Source of the DNA: an uncultured Muribaculaceae bacterium
Lineage (GTDB): Bacteria > Bacteroidota > Bacteroidia > Bacteroidales > Muribaculaceae
Direction of reading: 5' to 3'
DNA length: 52,225 nt
NCBI GenBank assembly: GCA_910585755.1
Contig: CAJUFH010000016.1
Location: 1-52,225, forward strand
A model generated the notes under the pieces. The model was not told the DNA's origin. It made no database searches and saw only the letters and a program-made list of their open reading frames with translations. Position numbers and translations under genes: made by a program. This document shows positions 30,587-39,881 of the stretch, piece after piece (within the stretch, counting starts at the first letter, position 1; each line of letters starts with the position of its first letter).

Positions 30587-31549
30587 GTGACAGACACAAC
30601 GATACATACTGCGACAGGGAACACTCTCCCTTACCATATTCCGGCGCTTCTGCCGGAGGTTCTCGAAGGATTGGACATCAAGCCTTCGGGGGTCTATGTC
30701 GACTGCACTCTCGGAGGGGGCGGTCACTCCCGGGCCATACTCGCCCGGCTCGAGCCTTCGGAGGGTGGGCGTCTGCTCAGTTTCGACCAGGATTCCGATG
30801 CTATCGAGCGCGCCCTGGCCGACGGGGAACTTGCCTCGAATCCCGGATTTACCGCCGTGCGCGGCAACTTCCGTTACCTCCGCAACTTCCTGCGTTTCTA
30901 CGGGGCGGAGCACGTTGACGGTATCCTGGCCGACCTCGGGGTTTCGTTCCACCATTTCGACGACCCCGGCCGCGGCTTCTCGTTCCGCTGGGAAGGGCCG
31001 CTCGACATGCGCATGAACCGCCAGGCCGAAACGACCGCCGCGGCGCTCCTCGCCGACTCGTCCGAGCAGGAGTTGGCCGAGATTCTGACCCTTTTCGGGG
31101 AGCTGAAGCAGGGGAGGGCCATGGCCCGCGCCATTACTGCCGCCGGACGTGTCTCGCCTGTCGATACGGTAGAGCGCCTGCTGGAGGTCGTGAAGCCCCA
31201 TATCAATCCCCGGCAGGAGAAGAAAGAGCTGGCGCAACTGTTCCAGGCGCTGAGAATCGCTGTCAACGGCGAGATTGACGCGCTCAGAAACCTGCTGGCG
31301 CAGAGTCTCGAGGCCCTGAAACCCGGGGGGCGGCTCGCCATCATCACCTACCATTCCCTCGAAGACCGGCTTGTGAAGAACTTCATGAAGGCCGGAAATC
31401 TCGAGGGGCGCGATGAGAAAGACTTCTTCGGGAGGCGTCTCAGCCCTCTGAAATGCCTCACCTCGAAACCGATAGTTCCGACCCCGGAGGAGGTCGAGCG
31501 GAATCCGCGGTCGCGGAGCGCGAAACTCCGCGTGGCGGTGAAGCTCTGA
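30587..31549 (+). CDS. rsmH: 16S rRNA (cytosine(1402)-N(4))-methyltransferase RsmH
   Basis: SAM-dependent N4-methylation of C1402 in 16S rRNA. 320 residues from GTG at 30587 (VTDTTIHTATGNTLPYHIPA); the longer in-frame reading from 30500 was rejected because it would run through the terminator hairpin. Motif I is VDCTLGGGGHSRAIL; ILADLGVSFHHFDDPGRGFSF and ALRIAVNGEIDAL are also typical. First gene of the dcw cluster here; no mraZ precedes it. Confidence 0.95.
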   Translation: MTDTTIHTATGNTLPYHIPALLPEVLEGLDIKPSGVYVDCTLGGGGHSRAILARLEPSEGGRLLSFDQDSDAIERALADGELASNPGFTAVRGNFRYLRNFLRFYGAEHVDGILADLGVSFHHFDDPGRGFSFRWEGPLDMRMNRQAETTAAALLADSSEQELAEILTLFGELKQGRAMARAITAAGRVSPVDTVERLLEVVKPHINPRQEKKELAQLFQALRIAVNGEIDALRNLLAQSLEALKPGGRLAIITYHSLEDRLVKNFMKAGNLEGRDEKDFFGRRLSPLKCLTSKPIVPTPEEVERNPRSRSAKLRVAVKL

Positions 31550-31632
31550 GCCGCGGCGATTCAGACACTCAATCAGCGAAACAAACCCGGTCAAAACAAA
31601 CCCAGTCAAACAACCGATACTCTCATACTCCG

Positions 31633-32052
31633 ATGCAGGCAACGACAATTTCAGCAAACAGAACATACACCCCGGGCGCTGGTGGCAAGGCTTCCCGCGC
31701 TTCGAAGGGGAAGGAGGAGACCGCGAAACGCGGCCGCCTGTCGATTATGCGGCGGGCGCTCCACGGCCGCATGCTCTCCCTGGATTTCTTCAGCCGCCAC
31801 TGGCTGTGGGTGCTGACAATCGTCGTGATGCTTATGATTTACATTACCAGCCGTTATACGTGCCAGACGCAGATGGAGGATATCCAGCGGCTCACCCGCG
31901 AGCTGGAGGTCGCCAAGACCGAGCGCGTACGCGAGAAGTCAGTCTACATGAGCCGCATACGCGAGTCGCAGATGCAGCATATGGTCGACTCGCTCCACCT
32001 GGGGCTGACGGTGCAGGAACAGCCCCCATACAAAATCTCTCTCAAAAAATGA
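31633..32052 (+). CDS. ftsL: FtsL-like cell division protein
   Basis: 139 residues from the ATG at 31633 (MQATTISANRTYTPG), 83 bp after rsmH. Topology: basic cytoplasmic N-terminus (about 58 residues), one membrane span (LWVLTIVVMLMIYI, about residues 57-74), then a short periplasmic coiled coil (MEDIQRLTRELEVAKTERVREK). This is the Bacteroidota FtsL-like family; position between rsmH and ftsI supports the divisome role, linking FtsQ and the septal synthase FtsW-FtsI. Sequence similarity to E. coli FtsL is slight, as usual. Confidence 0.85.
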   Translation: MQATTISANRTYTPGAGGKASRASKGKEETAKRGRLSIMRRALHGRMLSLDFFSRHWLWVLTIVVMLMIYITSRYTCQTQMEDIQRLTRELEVAKTERVREKSVYMSRIRESQMQHMVDSLHLGLTVQEQPPYKISLKK

Positions 32053-32109
32053 CAGAAAAGGGACGCTTGCAAACTCTATAATGTCAAACAACGGAAACAG
32101 TAATTTGAA

Positions 32110-34182
32110 ATGGCAAACGGAAGGGTAAAAATTCAGGCACGTTACGCGGCGATCACCATCCTGATCGCCCTCTTTGCCGGTGCCATATCCTACAAGCTCT
32201 TCTCTACCACCATAGTGCACGCGGATGACTGGAACCGCAAGGCGCTTGAGGAGCTGCAGACGATTGACACCATACTTCCCGAGCGCGGCGACATACTCGC
32301 AGCCGACGGTTCGATACTTGCCACGAACCTGAGCTTCTACACCGTCCGCATCGACTTCCGCGCGGAGCGCTTCATGGAGGACCGCTACCGTCTCGCGATT
32401 GACTCAATCGCCGATTCCCTGGCGCTCCATTTCCCACGCCGCGACCGCGCGGGCTGGCGGGCCTATCTCGAAGAGCCGCTGAAGACCGACCCCAAGCGCC
32501 GTCCGCGCGCCTGGCGCCTGATCCGCGGCCTGAGCTATACCGACCTCCAGCTCCTGCGCACGTTCCCCTTCCTGAAAATACAGAACCCCAACAAAAACGG
32601 GCTGACGGTCGAGAGCACGATGCGCCGCTCTAACCCTTACGGCGACATGGCGCGCCGCTCAGTCGGCGGAGTGGGGCAGACCAAGGAGTGTCGCCAGATC
32701 CACGGCATCTCCGGGCTTGAGATGGCCCTCGACTCGCTGCTCTACGGGGAACCGGGGCTCGCGAAGAAGATACCCCTGACGAAGAACATCGTCAACTGGA
32801 CCGACGTGCCGGCCACCCCCGGCTACACCCTCCGCACGACAATCGATATAAACATGCAGGACATTGTCGAGAACGAGCTTAACCGCGTGCTCGACTCCTG
32901 TTCGGCCGACTGGGGGTGTGCCATCCTAATGGAGGTGTCCACAGGCGACATAAAGGCGATTTCCAACCTGGAGAAGAACAAGAAGGGACCCGGCTATATC
33001 GAGGCCCTGAACTATGCCGTCGTTGGTTTCGAACCCGGGTCGGTAGTTAAGCCGATTTCGATGATGATTGCCCTGGAGGACGGCCTGGTAAGCAATCTCG
33101 AGGAGGTTATCCCGATCGGGAAGAGCTGGGCGTATGCCGGAGGGAGGCCGATTACCGACAGCCACTATAACGGGTCGCTCCGGGTGCGCGAGGTAATCGA
33201 GCAGTCATCGAACATCGGTATGGCGAGGATTATCACCCGCGGTTACGACAAGAACCCCAAGGCGTTCGTGGAGCGTCTGCGCGGAATCGGCTTCCTCGAG
33301 CCGATGGGTACCGGCATCGCCGGAGAGCGCGTGCCGTACTTCAACCCCAACCCCGGGAAGGTAGACCTTTCGCGTATGTGCTACGGCTACGCCTCGCAGA
33401 TTCCCCCGATTTACACCCTCTCGATTTACAATGCGATTGCCAACGGAGGGCGCTACGTACGTCCACGGCTGGTAAGCAACCTGCTGACGGAGAATTTCGA
33501 TTCCGTGATACCCGTCAGCTACATACGCGACCGCATCTGTTCCGAGGAGAACGCCCGGAAGATGCGCTACATGCTCAAACAGGTGGTGTGGGGTGACCAC
33601 GGCACCGGTCGCCGTCTCCGTTCCGACAAGGTAGCGCTTGCCGGGAAAACCGGCACCTGCTACAGCGTCGACCCCGCGACCCGCCAGTACAATACCGGGC
33701 GCAAGCGCCTGGCGTTCTGCGGCTTCTTCCCCGCAGACAATCCGAAATATTCCTGCATGGTGCTGACCTTCTACCCCAAGCGCAACATGTTCGGGGCGGC
33801 CTCCACCTCTGGCCAGGTGATGCGCAACATAGCGCTTAAGATGTACTCCCGCGGGATGCTCGACAACTCCTCGGACTACGCCGAAGGGGCCACCGGGACC
33901 AAGCGCGGAACCCTCTACGGCTCTACCGACAAGGCCCGGATAGCCGCCGTGCGCGAGGCCGCGGGCATGAGGGAGGAGCTTCACCCCGCGCCTCCGCGCA
34001 AGATGCCCCGCGGCACCGTTCCCTCGGTTTCCGGACTCGGGGTGCGCGAGGCTGTGAAAGTCCTGGAGGACGCGGGCTATAACGTCGCCGTCAGCGGAAC
34101 GGGATATGCCCGGGGCACCACTCCCGCCCAGGGTACCCCGCTCGTCCGAGGGGGTAAGGTGACTATTCATTTAGCAGTGTAA
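32110..34182 (+). CDS. ftsI: penicillin-binding protein FtsI with C-terminal PASTA domain
   Basis: Septal peptidoglycan transpeptidase. 690 residues: membrane span at residues 12-31, dimer domain (RGDILAADGSILATNLSFYTV), then the transpeptidase domain with SVVK at residues 311-314 (active Ser311), SSN at 366-368 and KTG at 513-515. A PASTA domain occupies about residues 632-690 (GTVPSVSGLGVREAVKVLED), as in other Bacteroidota FtsI but not in E. coli. It would be paired with FtsW, also in this cluster. Confidence 0.97.
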   Translation: MANGRVKIQARYAAITILIALFAGAISYKLFSTTIVHADDWNRKALEELQTIDTILPERGDILAADGSILATNLSFYTVRIDFRAERFMEDRYRLAIDSIADSLALHFPRRDRAGWRAYLEEPLKTDPKRRPRAWRLIRGLSYTDLQLLRTFPFLKIQNPNKNGLTVESTMRRSNPYGDMARRSVGGVGQTKECRQIHGISGLEMALDSLLYGEPGLAKKIPLTKNIVNWTDVPATPGYTLRTTIDINMQDIVENELNRVLDSCSADWGCAILMEVSTGDIKAISNLEKNKKGPGYIEALNYAVVGFEPGSVVKPISMMIALEDGLVSNLEEVIPIGKSWAYAGGRPITDSHYNGSLRVREVIEQSSNIGMARIITRGYDKNPKAFVERLRGIGFLEPMGTGIAGERVPYFNPNPGKVDLSRMCYGYASQIPPIYTLSIYNAIANGGRYVRPRLVSNLLTENFDSVIPVSYIRDRICSEENARKMRYMLKQVVWGDHGTGRRLRSDKVALAGKTGTCYSVDPATRQYNTGRKRLAFCGFFPADNPKYSCMVLTFYPKRNMFGAASTSGQVMRNIALKMYSRGMLDNSSDYAEGATGTKRGTLYGSTDKARIAAVREAAGMREELHPAPPRKMPRGTVPSVSGLGVREAVKVLEDAGYNVAVSGTGYARGTTPAQGTPLVRGGKVTIHLAV

Positions 34183-34225
34183 CAACAGTTTTCGACTTAG
34201 CATATATCTGACACAACAATTGAAA

Positions 34226-35680
34226 ATGAAAATACAGGATCTGATTCAGGGGCTCCGCGTCAAGGAAGTGGCCGGAACCACGGACAAGGAACTCAGCGCT
34301 ATCACCGCCGACTCGCGCCAGGCCCGCGAGGGAGGGCTGTTTGTCGCCGTCCGCGGCGTTACGGTCGACGGTCATTCGTTCATCCCCTCCCTCAAAGGGA
34401 AGGGACTCGCGGCGATGATTGTCGAGGAGATGCCCGCCGAGCGCGAGGAGTCTGTCACCTATATCCTGGTTGAGGATTCCGCCGAGACGCTGGGCGAAAT
34501 CGCGTCGCGCTGGTACGGCGAGCCCTCCAAGAAACTGCGCCTGGTCGGGGTGACCGGCACTAACGGCAAAACCACCACCGCGACCCTGATTTACGAAATG
34601 GCGCGGCTGATGGGCCACAAGGCCGGGCTGCTCTCTACCGTCGCTAACTATATCGACACCCTCCGCGAGCCGGCCAAGCAGACCACTCCCGACGCGATCA
34701 CAATCAACGCACTACTGGCTCGGATGGTCGAGGCGGGCTGTACTTACGCCGCGATGGAGGTAAGTTCCCACGCTGCCGACCAGAAGCGCATCGCCGGACT
34801 GACATTCGCCGGAGGGGTGTTCACGAACCTTACCCGCGACCATCTCGACTACCATAAGACTGTCGCCAACTATCTGAACGCAAAGAAGAAATTCTTCGAT
34901 GCCCTTCCCGCCGGCGCATTCGCCCTGACGAACATAGACGACAAGGTAGGGGAAGTTATGTTGCAGAACACGAAGGCCGCGCGCAAGAGCTACTCCCTCC
35001 GCAGCCTCGCCGATTTCCGGGGCCGCATTATCGAGAGCCGTCTCGATGGCACTCTTATGAGCCTCAACGACAGGGAGGTGGAGGTGCGCTTCACGGGGCG
35101 CTTCAACGCTTACAACCTGACGGCGGTCTATGGCGCGTGCGTGCTTCTCGGCTGGGAGCCGGAGGAGGTGCTGGTCAACATGAGCCGCCTCGTTCCGGTC
35201 GCCGGGCGTTTCCAGGCGTTCCATTCTCCCAAAGGAGTGACGGCGATTGTCGACTACGCCCATACCCCCGACGCTGTCGTCAACGTGCTCCAGGCAATCC
35301 GCGAGGTTGTCGGCACTTCCGGTCGGGTGTTCACCGTGGTCGGCGCGGGTGGCAACCGCGACAGCGGCAAGCGCCCCATTATGGCGAAGGAGGCGGCGCT
35401 CCGTTCCGACCGCCTGTTCCTGACCTCCGACAACCCCCGTTTCGAGCAGCCGGAAGCGATTCTCCGCGACATGGAGGCGGGCCTCGATACTCCCGAGCTG
35501 CGCGAGAAGTCGTTGAGCATCACTGACCGCAAGGAGGCGATACGCGCCGCTGCCGCTATGGCGACCGCGGGTGACGTCATCCTGATTGCCGGCAAGGGGC
35601 ATGAGGACTATCAGGAAATCCGCGGCGTGAAGCATCATTTCGACGATGCCGAGGTCGTTGCCGAGGTCTTCGGCATTTGA
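34226..35680 (+). CDS. murE: UDP-MurNAc-L-Ala-D-Glu:meso-diaminopimelate ligase
   Basis: Cytoplasmic Mur ligase adding meso-diaminopimelate to the stem peptide. 484 residues from ATG 34226; a TTG two codons earlier is less likely. ATP site GTNGKTTT begins at Gly111 (Lys115). The DNPR motif at residues 402-405 is the mark of meso-DAP rather than L-Lys specificity. Further motifs: MEVSSHA, NLTRDHLDYH and IVDYAHTPDA. Confidence 0.97.
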   Translation: MKIQDLIQGLRVKEVAGTTDKELSAITADSRQAREGGLFVAVRGVTVDGHSFIPSLKGKGLAAMIVEEMPAEREESVTYILVEDSAETLGEIASRWYGEPSKKLRLVGVTGTNGKTTTATLIYEMARLMGHKAGLLSTVANYIDTLREPAKQTTPDAITINALLARMVEAGCTYAAMEVSSHAADQKRIAGLTFAGGVFTNLTRDHLDYHKTVANYLNAKKKFFDALPAGAFALTNIDDKVGEVMLQNTKAARKSYSLRSLADFRGRIIESRLDGTLMSLNDREVEVRFTGRFNAYNLTAVYGACVLLGWEPEEVLVNMSRLVPVAGRFQAFHSPKGVTAIVDYAHTPDAVVNVLQAIREVVGTSGRVFTVVGAGGNRDSGKRPIMAKEAALRSDRLFLTSDNPRFEQPEAILRDMEAGLDTPELREKSLSITDRKEAIRAAAAMATAGDVILIAGKGHEDYQEIRGVKHHFDDAEVVAEVFGI

Positions 35681-35731
35681 TGAGGCTTTAATGTAACAGT
35701 TTTCATAACAGAAAGTTAACAAAAAGGGAGG

Positions 35732-37000
35732 ATGCTTTATTATCTTTTCCAGTATCTTGAGGAATGGGGAGTGCCGGGCGCGAGGCTGATGGACTACATC
35801 ACTTTCCGCGCCGGGGCCGCCATCCTGCTGTCGCTCTTTATCGCCTTGGTAATCGGGCGCCACATCATCGACCGCCTGCAGAAGATGCAGGTCGGGGAGA
35901 TTATCCGCAACCTCGGTATCGAGGGGCAGATGAAAAAGACCGGGACCCCGACGATGGGGGGCATAATCATCATAATCGCCACCCTGGTGCCCTGTCTGCT
36001 TGTCGGGAAGCTCGGCAACGTCTATATGCTGCTGATGATAGTCGCCACCTGCTGGCTCGGCTCGCTCGGTTTCGCCGACGACTACCTGAAAATCAAGCGC
36101 CACAACAAGGACGGCATGAGCGGCCGCTTCAAAATCATCGGCCAGGTAGGCCTGGGGCTGATTGTGGGGCTTACGATGATGCTCTCGCCCGACATGGTGA
36201 TACGCCAGAACCACGAGGTCGTGAACGTTGAATCCAACGAGGTCGAGGAGATTATCTACGAGACAAACGACATAAAGGCGACCCAGACCACAATCCCGTT
36301 CGTCAAGGAGAACAACTTCGATTACGCCTCGCTGACCCGCTGGCTCGGTGAGAACGGGGCGCAGGCGGGAGGATGGGTGCTCTTCATCCTGGTAACCATC
36401 TTCCTGGTGACGGCGACCTCAAACGGCGCCAACCTCACCGACGGGCTTGACGGCCTCGCCACGGGGTGTTCGGCGATTATCGCAGTAGCGCTCGCCGTGA
36501 TGGCCTACCTCGGAGGTTCGATAATCTATTCGAGCTATCTGAACATAATGTATATCCCCGGCAGCGAGGAGCTTACGGTCTTTTCGGCTGCGTTCATCGG
36601 GGCGCTTGTCGGGTTCCTGTGGTACAACGCCTATCCGGCGCAGGTATTCATGGGAGACACCGGCTCGCTGACAATCGGCGGCATTATCGCTGTGCTGGCA
36701 ATCCTGATTCATAAGGAGTTGCTGCTGCCTCTCCTCTGCGCCGTGTTCTATGCCGAGGACCTTTCGGTGATGATCCAGGTAGCCTATTTCAAATATACCA
36801 AGAAGCGTACCGGGACCGGGCGGCGCGTGTTCAAGATGACCCCCCTCCACCATCATTACCAAAAGGAGGGGAACGCCGGCATCGACGCGCTGATTCAGAA
36901 GCCGTTGCAGGCAATCCCGGAGTCGAAGATCGTTACCCGTTTCTGGATTGTGACGCTCTTCCTGGCCGTTATCACGTTCGTAACATTGAAGATTCGATAA
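35732..37000 (+). CDS. mraY: phospho-N-acetylmuramoyl-pentapeptide-transferase MraY
   Basis: Makes lipid I by moving phospho-MurNAc-pentapeptide to undecaprenyl phosphate. 422 residues with about ten membrane spans, longer than the E. coli enzyme (360) because of an insert around residues 155-205 (VESNEVEEIIYETNDIKATQTT), typical of Bacteroidota. Active-site landmarks: KKTGTPTMGGIIII, LGFADDYLKI, GANLTDGLDGLA and MTPLHHHYQKEG. A GGGAGG touches the ATG and is too close to act as a Shine-Dalgarno. Confidence 0.97.
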   Translation: MLYYLFQYLEEWGVPGARLMDYITFRAGAAILLSLFIALVIGRHIIDRLQKMQVGEIIRNLGIEGQMKKTGTPTMGGIIIIIATLVPCLLVGKLGNVYMLLMIVATCWLGSLGFADDYLKIKRHNKDGMSGRFKIIGQVGLGLIVGLTMMLSPDMVIRQNHEVVNVESNEVEEIIYETNDIKATQTTIPFVKENNFDYASLTRWLGENGAQAGGWVLFILVTIFLVTATSNGANLTDGLDGLATGCSAIIAVALAVMAYLGGSIIYSSYLNIMYIPGSEELTVFSAAFIGALVGFLWYNAYPAQVFMGDTGSLTIGGIIAVLAILIHKELLLPLLCAVFYAEDLSVMIQVAYFKYTKKRTGTGRRVFKMTPLHHHYQKEGNAGIDALIQKPLQAIPESKIVTRFWIVTLFLAVITFVTLKIR

Positions 37001-37012
37001 ATTCCTGATAAT

Positions 37013-38371
37013 ATGGAAAATAAGAAGCGTATGGTTGTGCTCGGCGGTGGCGAGAGCGGCGTAGGAGCCGCGATTCTCGCCCAGGCCAAGGGTATGGAGG
37101 TATTTCTCTCCGACGCGGGGAGTATCGCCCCCCGCTATGTCGCTGAGCTGGAACGCCGCGGAATCCCCTTCGAGCAGGGGGGGCACACTCCCGAACTGAT
37201 TCTCAACGCCGACGAGGTGGTGAAATCGCCGGGCATCCCCCCGACGGCGCCGCTGGTGCGTCAGCTTGTCGAGAAGGGTACGCCCGTTATCTCCGAAATC
37301 GAGTTCGGAGGGAGGTACACCGACTCCAAGATGGTGTGTATCACCGGCTCCAACGGCAAGACCACGACCACGATGCTTATATACCATATCCTTCGCGAGG
37401 CCGGAATAGACGCCGGGCTGGCGGGGAACGTAGGGCGCTCGCTCGCCTGGCAGGTAGCTGAGGAGCCACACGATGTCTATGTCGTGGAACTCAGCTCGTT
37501 CCAGCTCGAAAACATGTATGAGTTCCGCGCCAATATCGCCGTGCTGATGAACATCACGCCCGACCATCTCGACCGCTACGACTACAAGATGCAGAACTAC
37601 ATCAACGCCAAGTTCCGCATCCTACAGAACCAGACCCCCTGCGACGCGTTTATCTTCTGGGAGGATGACCCCGTCATACTCCGCCAGCTTGAGCAGGTAA
37701 GGACGGAGGCCCGGATGTACCCCTTCGCGGAACACCGTGAGGACGGGTCGGCGGCCTGGGTCGACGAGGATGGGGAGCTTGTTCTCGATACCGAGGAGCA
37801 GAAGCTGCGCATGCCGCGCCGCGAGCTTGCCCTGCGCGGCCTCCACAACCTCTTCAATTCCATGGCGGCCGGACTGAGCGCCTGCCTGATGGATGTCAAG
37901 AAGGAGGACATACGTCGCGCCCTCAGCGACTTCGAGGGTGTTGAGCACCGTCTCGAACCCGCCGGGACGGTCGACGGGGTGCGCTGGATTAACGATTCCA
38001 AGGCTACCAATGTCAATTCCTGCTGGTACGCCCTCGAGAGCATGCCGGCAGGAAAGCAGACCGTGCTGATACTCGGCGGGAAGGACAAGGGTAACGACTA
38101 CTCGGAGATTCTCCCGCTGGTGCGCGAGAAGGTCAAGGGTATCGTCGCCATGGGTAAGGACAACGCCAAGATTGTCGAATTTTTCGGCAGTGAGGTGCCG
38201 GTGCTCCGCGATACCCATTCTCTCGACGAGGCTGTCAGCGCCGCGCGGGAAATCGCGTCGGAGGGGGATGTGGTACTTCTCTCCCCCTGCTGCGCCAGCT
38301 TCGACCTCTTCACGAGTTACGAGGACAGGGGGAGGCGATTCAAGGAAGCTGTCAAAAAACTCGCTGAATGA
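37013..38371 (+). CDS. murD: UDP-N-acetylmuramoyl-L-alanine:D-glutamate ligase
   Basis: Adds D-Glu to UDP-MurNAc-L-Ala. 452 residues. N-terminal UMP-binding Rossmann motif VVLGGGESGVGAAILA; ATP site GSNGKTTTT from Gly112 (Lys116); VELSSFQLENM and MNITPDHLDRYD; C-terminal segment GVRWINDSKATNVNS and VLLSPCCASFDLFTSYEDRG. It starts 12 bp after mraY. Confidence 0.97.
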   Translation: MENKKRMVVLGGGESGVGAAILAQAKGMEVFLSDAGSIAPRYVAELERRGIPFEQGGHTPELILNADEVVKSPGIPPTAPLVRQLVEKGTPVISEIEFGGRYTDSKMVCITGSNGKTTTTMLIYHILREAGIDAGLAGNVGRSLAWQVAEEPHDVYVVELSSFQLENMYEFRANIAVLMNITPDHLDRYDYKMQNYINAKFRILQNQTPCDAFIFWEDDPVILRQLEQVRTEARMYPFAEHREDGSAAWVDEDGELVLDTEEQKLRMPRRELALRGLHNLFNSMAAGLSACLMDVKKEDIRRALSDFEGVEHRLEPAGTVDGVRWINDSKATNVNSCWYALESMPAGKQTVLILGGKDKGNDYSEILPLVREKVKGIVAMGKDNAKIVEFFGSEVPVLRDTHSLDEAVSAAREIASEGDVVLLSPCCASFDLFTSYEDRGRRFKEAVKKLAE

Positions 38372-38383
38372 GTGTCTGGGGTT

Positions 38384-38405
38384 ACGCGGCACGCCGCGTC
38401 CCTAC
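38384..38405. repeat. short palindromic repeat between murD and ftsW
   Basis: ACGCGGC (38384-38390) / GCCGCGT (38393-38399) followed by CCCTAC. The end GCGTCCCTAC is shared with the outer end of the REPIN-like element at 6562-6712, so this may be a solo or decayed member of the same family. It lies in the 85-bp murD-ftsW gap. Confidence 0.45.
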
Positions 38406-38456
38406 TCTCGAATAATGTAATTTCTCTCTTGTCTACTCTCTTATAACTGCAACGTT

Positions 38457-39785
38457 ATGGAATCCGAAATGCGACAGGGACTCGCGGGCGCTCCCGCCAG
38501 GGAGGCGGTAGAAACCCGCAAGGCCGACAAATATATCTGGGCTATCTACATCGCCCTGCTTGTGGTGTCGGTGGTGGAGCTGTACAGCGCTTCCTCGCGC
38601 GAGGTGCAGGCTTCCAACGTGTTCGCCCCGCTGCTGCGCCACGGCAAGATGCTGGTGCTTGGCGCGGGCATAACCATCGGACTGTCGCGCCTGAAATTCA
38701 AATGGATTATCGGGATGACCCCGTTCTTCGCCCTGGTAAGTCTGCTGATTGGTGTGTACGTCTTTTTTAACGGTCAGATTATCAACGGCGCCCGCCGCTC
38801 GATGAACCTTATGGGGATTCAGTTGCAGTCGGCGGAACTGCTGAAGCTCGCAGTCGTCCTCTTCATAGCCTATATAATGACCCGCAAAATCGGTAACGGC
38901 CAGCGCGTCAATAATGTCGGACTGATATTCAGCGCCGGGTATGTGCTTATATGCGGCGGACTGCTTGTCACGCAGGGCCTTACAAACACGCTCCTGTTGA
39001 TGGGTGTCTCGTTCGCGATGATGCTGATCGCTGGGGTCGACCTAAGGCGTATCCTCCTGGTGTTCGTCTGCTATATGGCGGCTGCCGGAGTGTATATGGG
39101 CTTCAAGGGGGACAAGGATGAGGAGACCGCCGCTGAAACCACGGCCATTATGACGACCGGCAAGGACCTTTCGGGGAAGGAAGTGACCCACGCCCGCCAG
39201 TCTACCTGGATGGCCCGCATCGACCGATGGATGGGCAACGATTCCATAAAGAAATACGATCCGGAATACAAGATTGACGCTAAGAACCGCCAGGAGATGT
39301 ATTCCTATTTCGCCCAGGCCAACGGGGGGATTCACGGAGTGCTCCCCGGCAACTCCCGCGAGACTGCGCGCCTCCCGCTCGCTTTCTCCGACTATATTTT
39401 CGCCATTATCGTTGAGGACTGGGGCTTTATCGGAGGGATGGCGCTGCTGGTGCTCTACCTCTGCCTGCTCGGGAGGGCGGGAGTTATAGCGGCGCGGTGC
39501 TCCCACGTGTTCCCGGCGTTGCTTGTGATGGGTATGGCGGTGATGATTGTCCTGCAGGCGTTGTTCCATATGGCGATTGTCACCGGGGTGTTCCCCGTTT
39601 CGGGGCAGCCTCTACCGATGATTTCCAAAGGGGGAACCTCCATTATTGCGACTTCGATAGCCTTCGGTCTTATGCTCGCCGTCAGCCGTTTCGCCTCGCA
39701 GAGCAACAAGCGCAAGGAGATTATCGCGGCCGCACAGGAGCTCCCCGACGATATGGATGCCGCCAATCCCGGCAAAATTAATTGA
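38457..39785 (+). CDS. ftsW: septal peptidoglycan polymerase FtsW
   Basis: SEDS-family glycosyltransferase working with FtsI at the division site. 442 residues, about ten membrane spans. Recognisable: NGARRSMNLMGIQLQSAELLKLA (the usual region after TM4), a large extracytoplasmic loop (about residues 215-300), and the C-terminal GVFPVSGQPLPMISKGGTS, whose PxxSxGG pattern is the family signature. Met5 (38469) is an alternative start. Confidence 0.95.
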   Translation: MESEMRQGLAGAPAREAVETRKADKYIWAIYIALLVVSVVELYSASSREVQASNVFAPLLRHGKMLVLGAGITIGLSRLKFKWIIGMTPFFALVSLLIGVYVFFNGQIINGARRSMNLMGIQLQSAELLKLAVVLFIAYIMTRKIGNGQRVNNVGLIFSAGYVLICGGLLVTQGLTNTLLLMGVSFAMMLIAGVDLRRILLVFVCYMAAAGVYMGFKGDKDEETAAETTAIMTTGKDLSGKEVTHARQSTWMARIDRWMGNDSIKKYDPEYKIDAKNRQEMYSYFAQANGGIHGVLPGNSRETARLPLAFSDYIFAIIVEDWGFIGGMALLVLYLCLLGRAGVIAARCSHVFPALLVMGMAVMIVLQALFHMAIVTGVFPVSGQPLPMISKGGTSIIATSIAFGLMLAVSRFASQSNKRKEIIAAAQELPDDMDAANPGKIN

Positions 39786-39881
39786 ACCGAATTGTTTGAT
39801 TCCGGGTTATAGTGGTAACCCAGTTATATAGATTCATCACGCGCCGCTGCGCGGCCATTATGACCCGTTATTGAGATTGAT

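Noticed and set aside
35724..35731. Shine-Dalgarno GGGAGG before mraY
   Set aside because: It abuts the ATG with no spacing, so it cannot pair productively with the anti-SD at that start.
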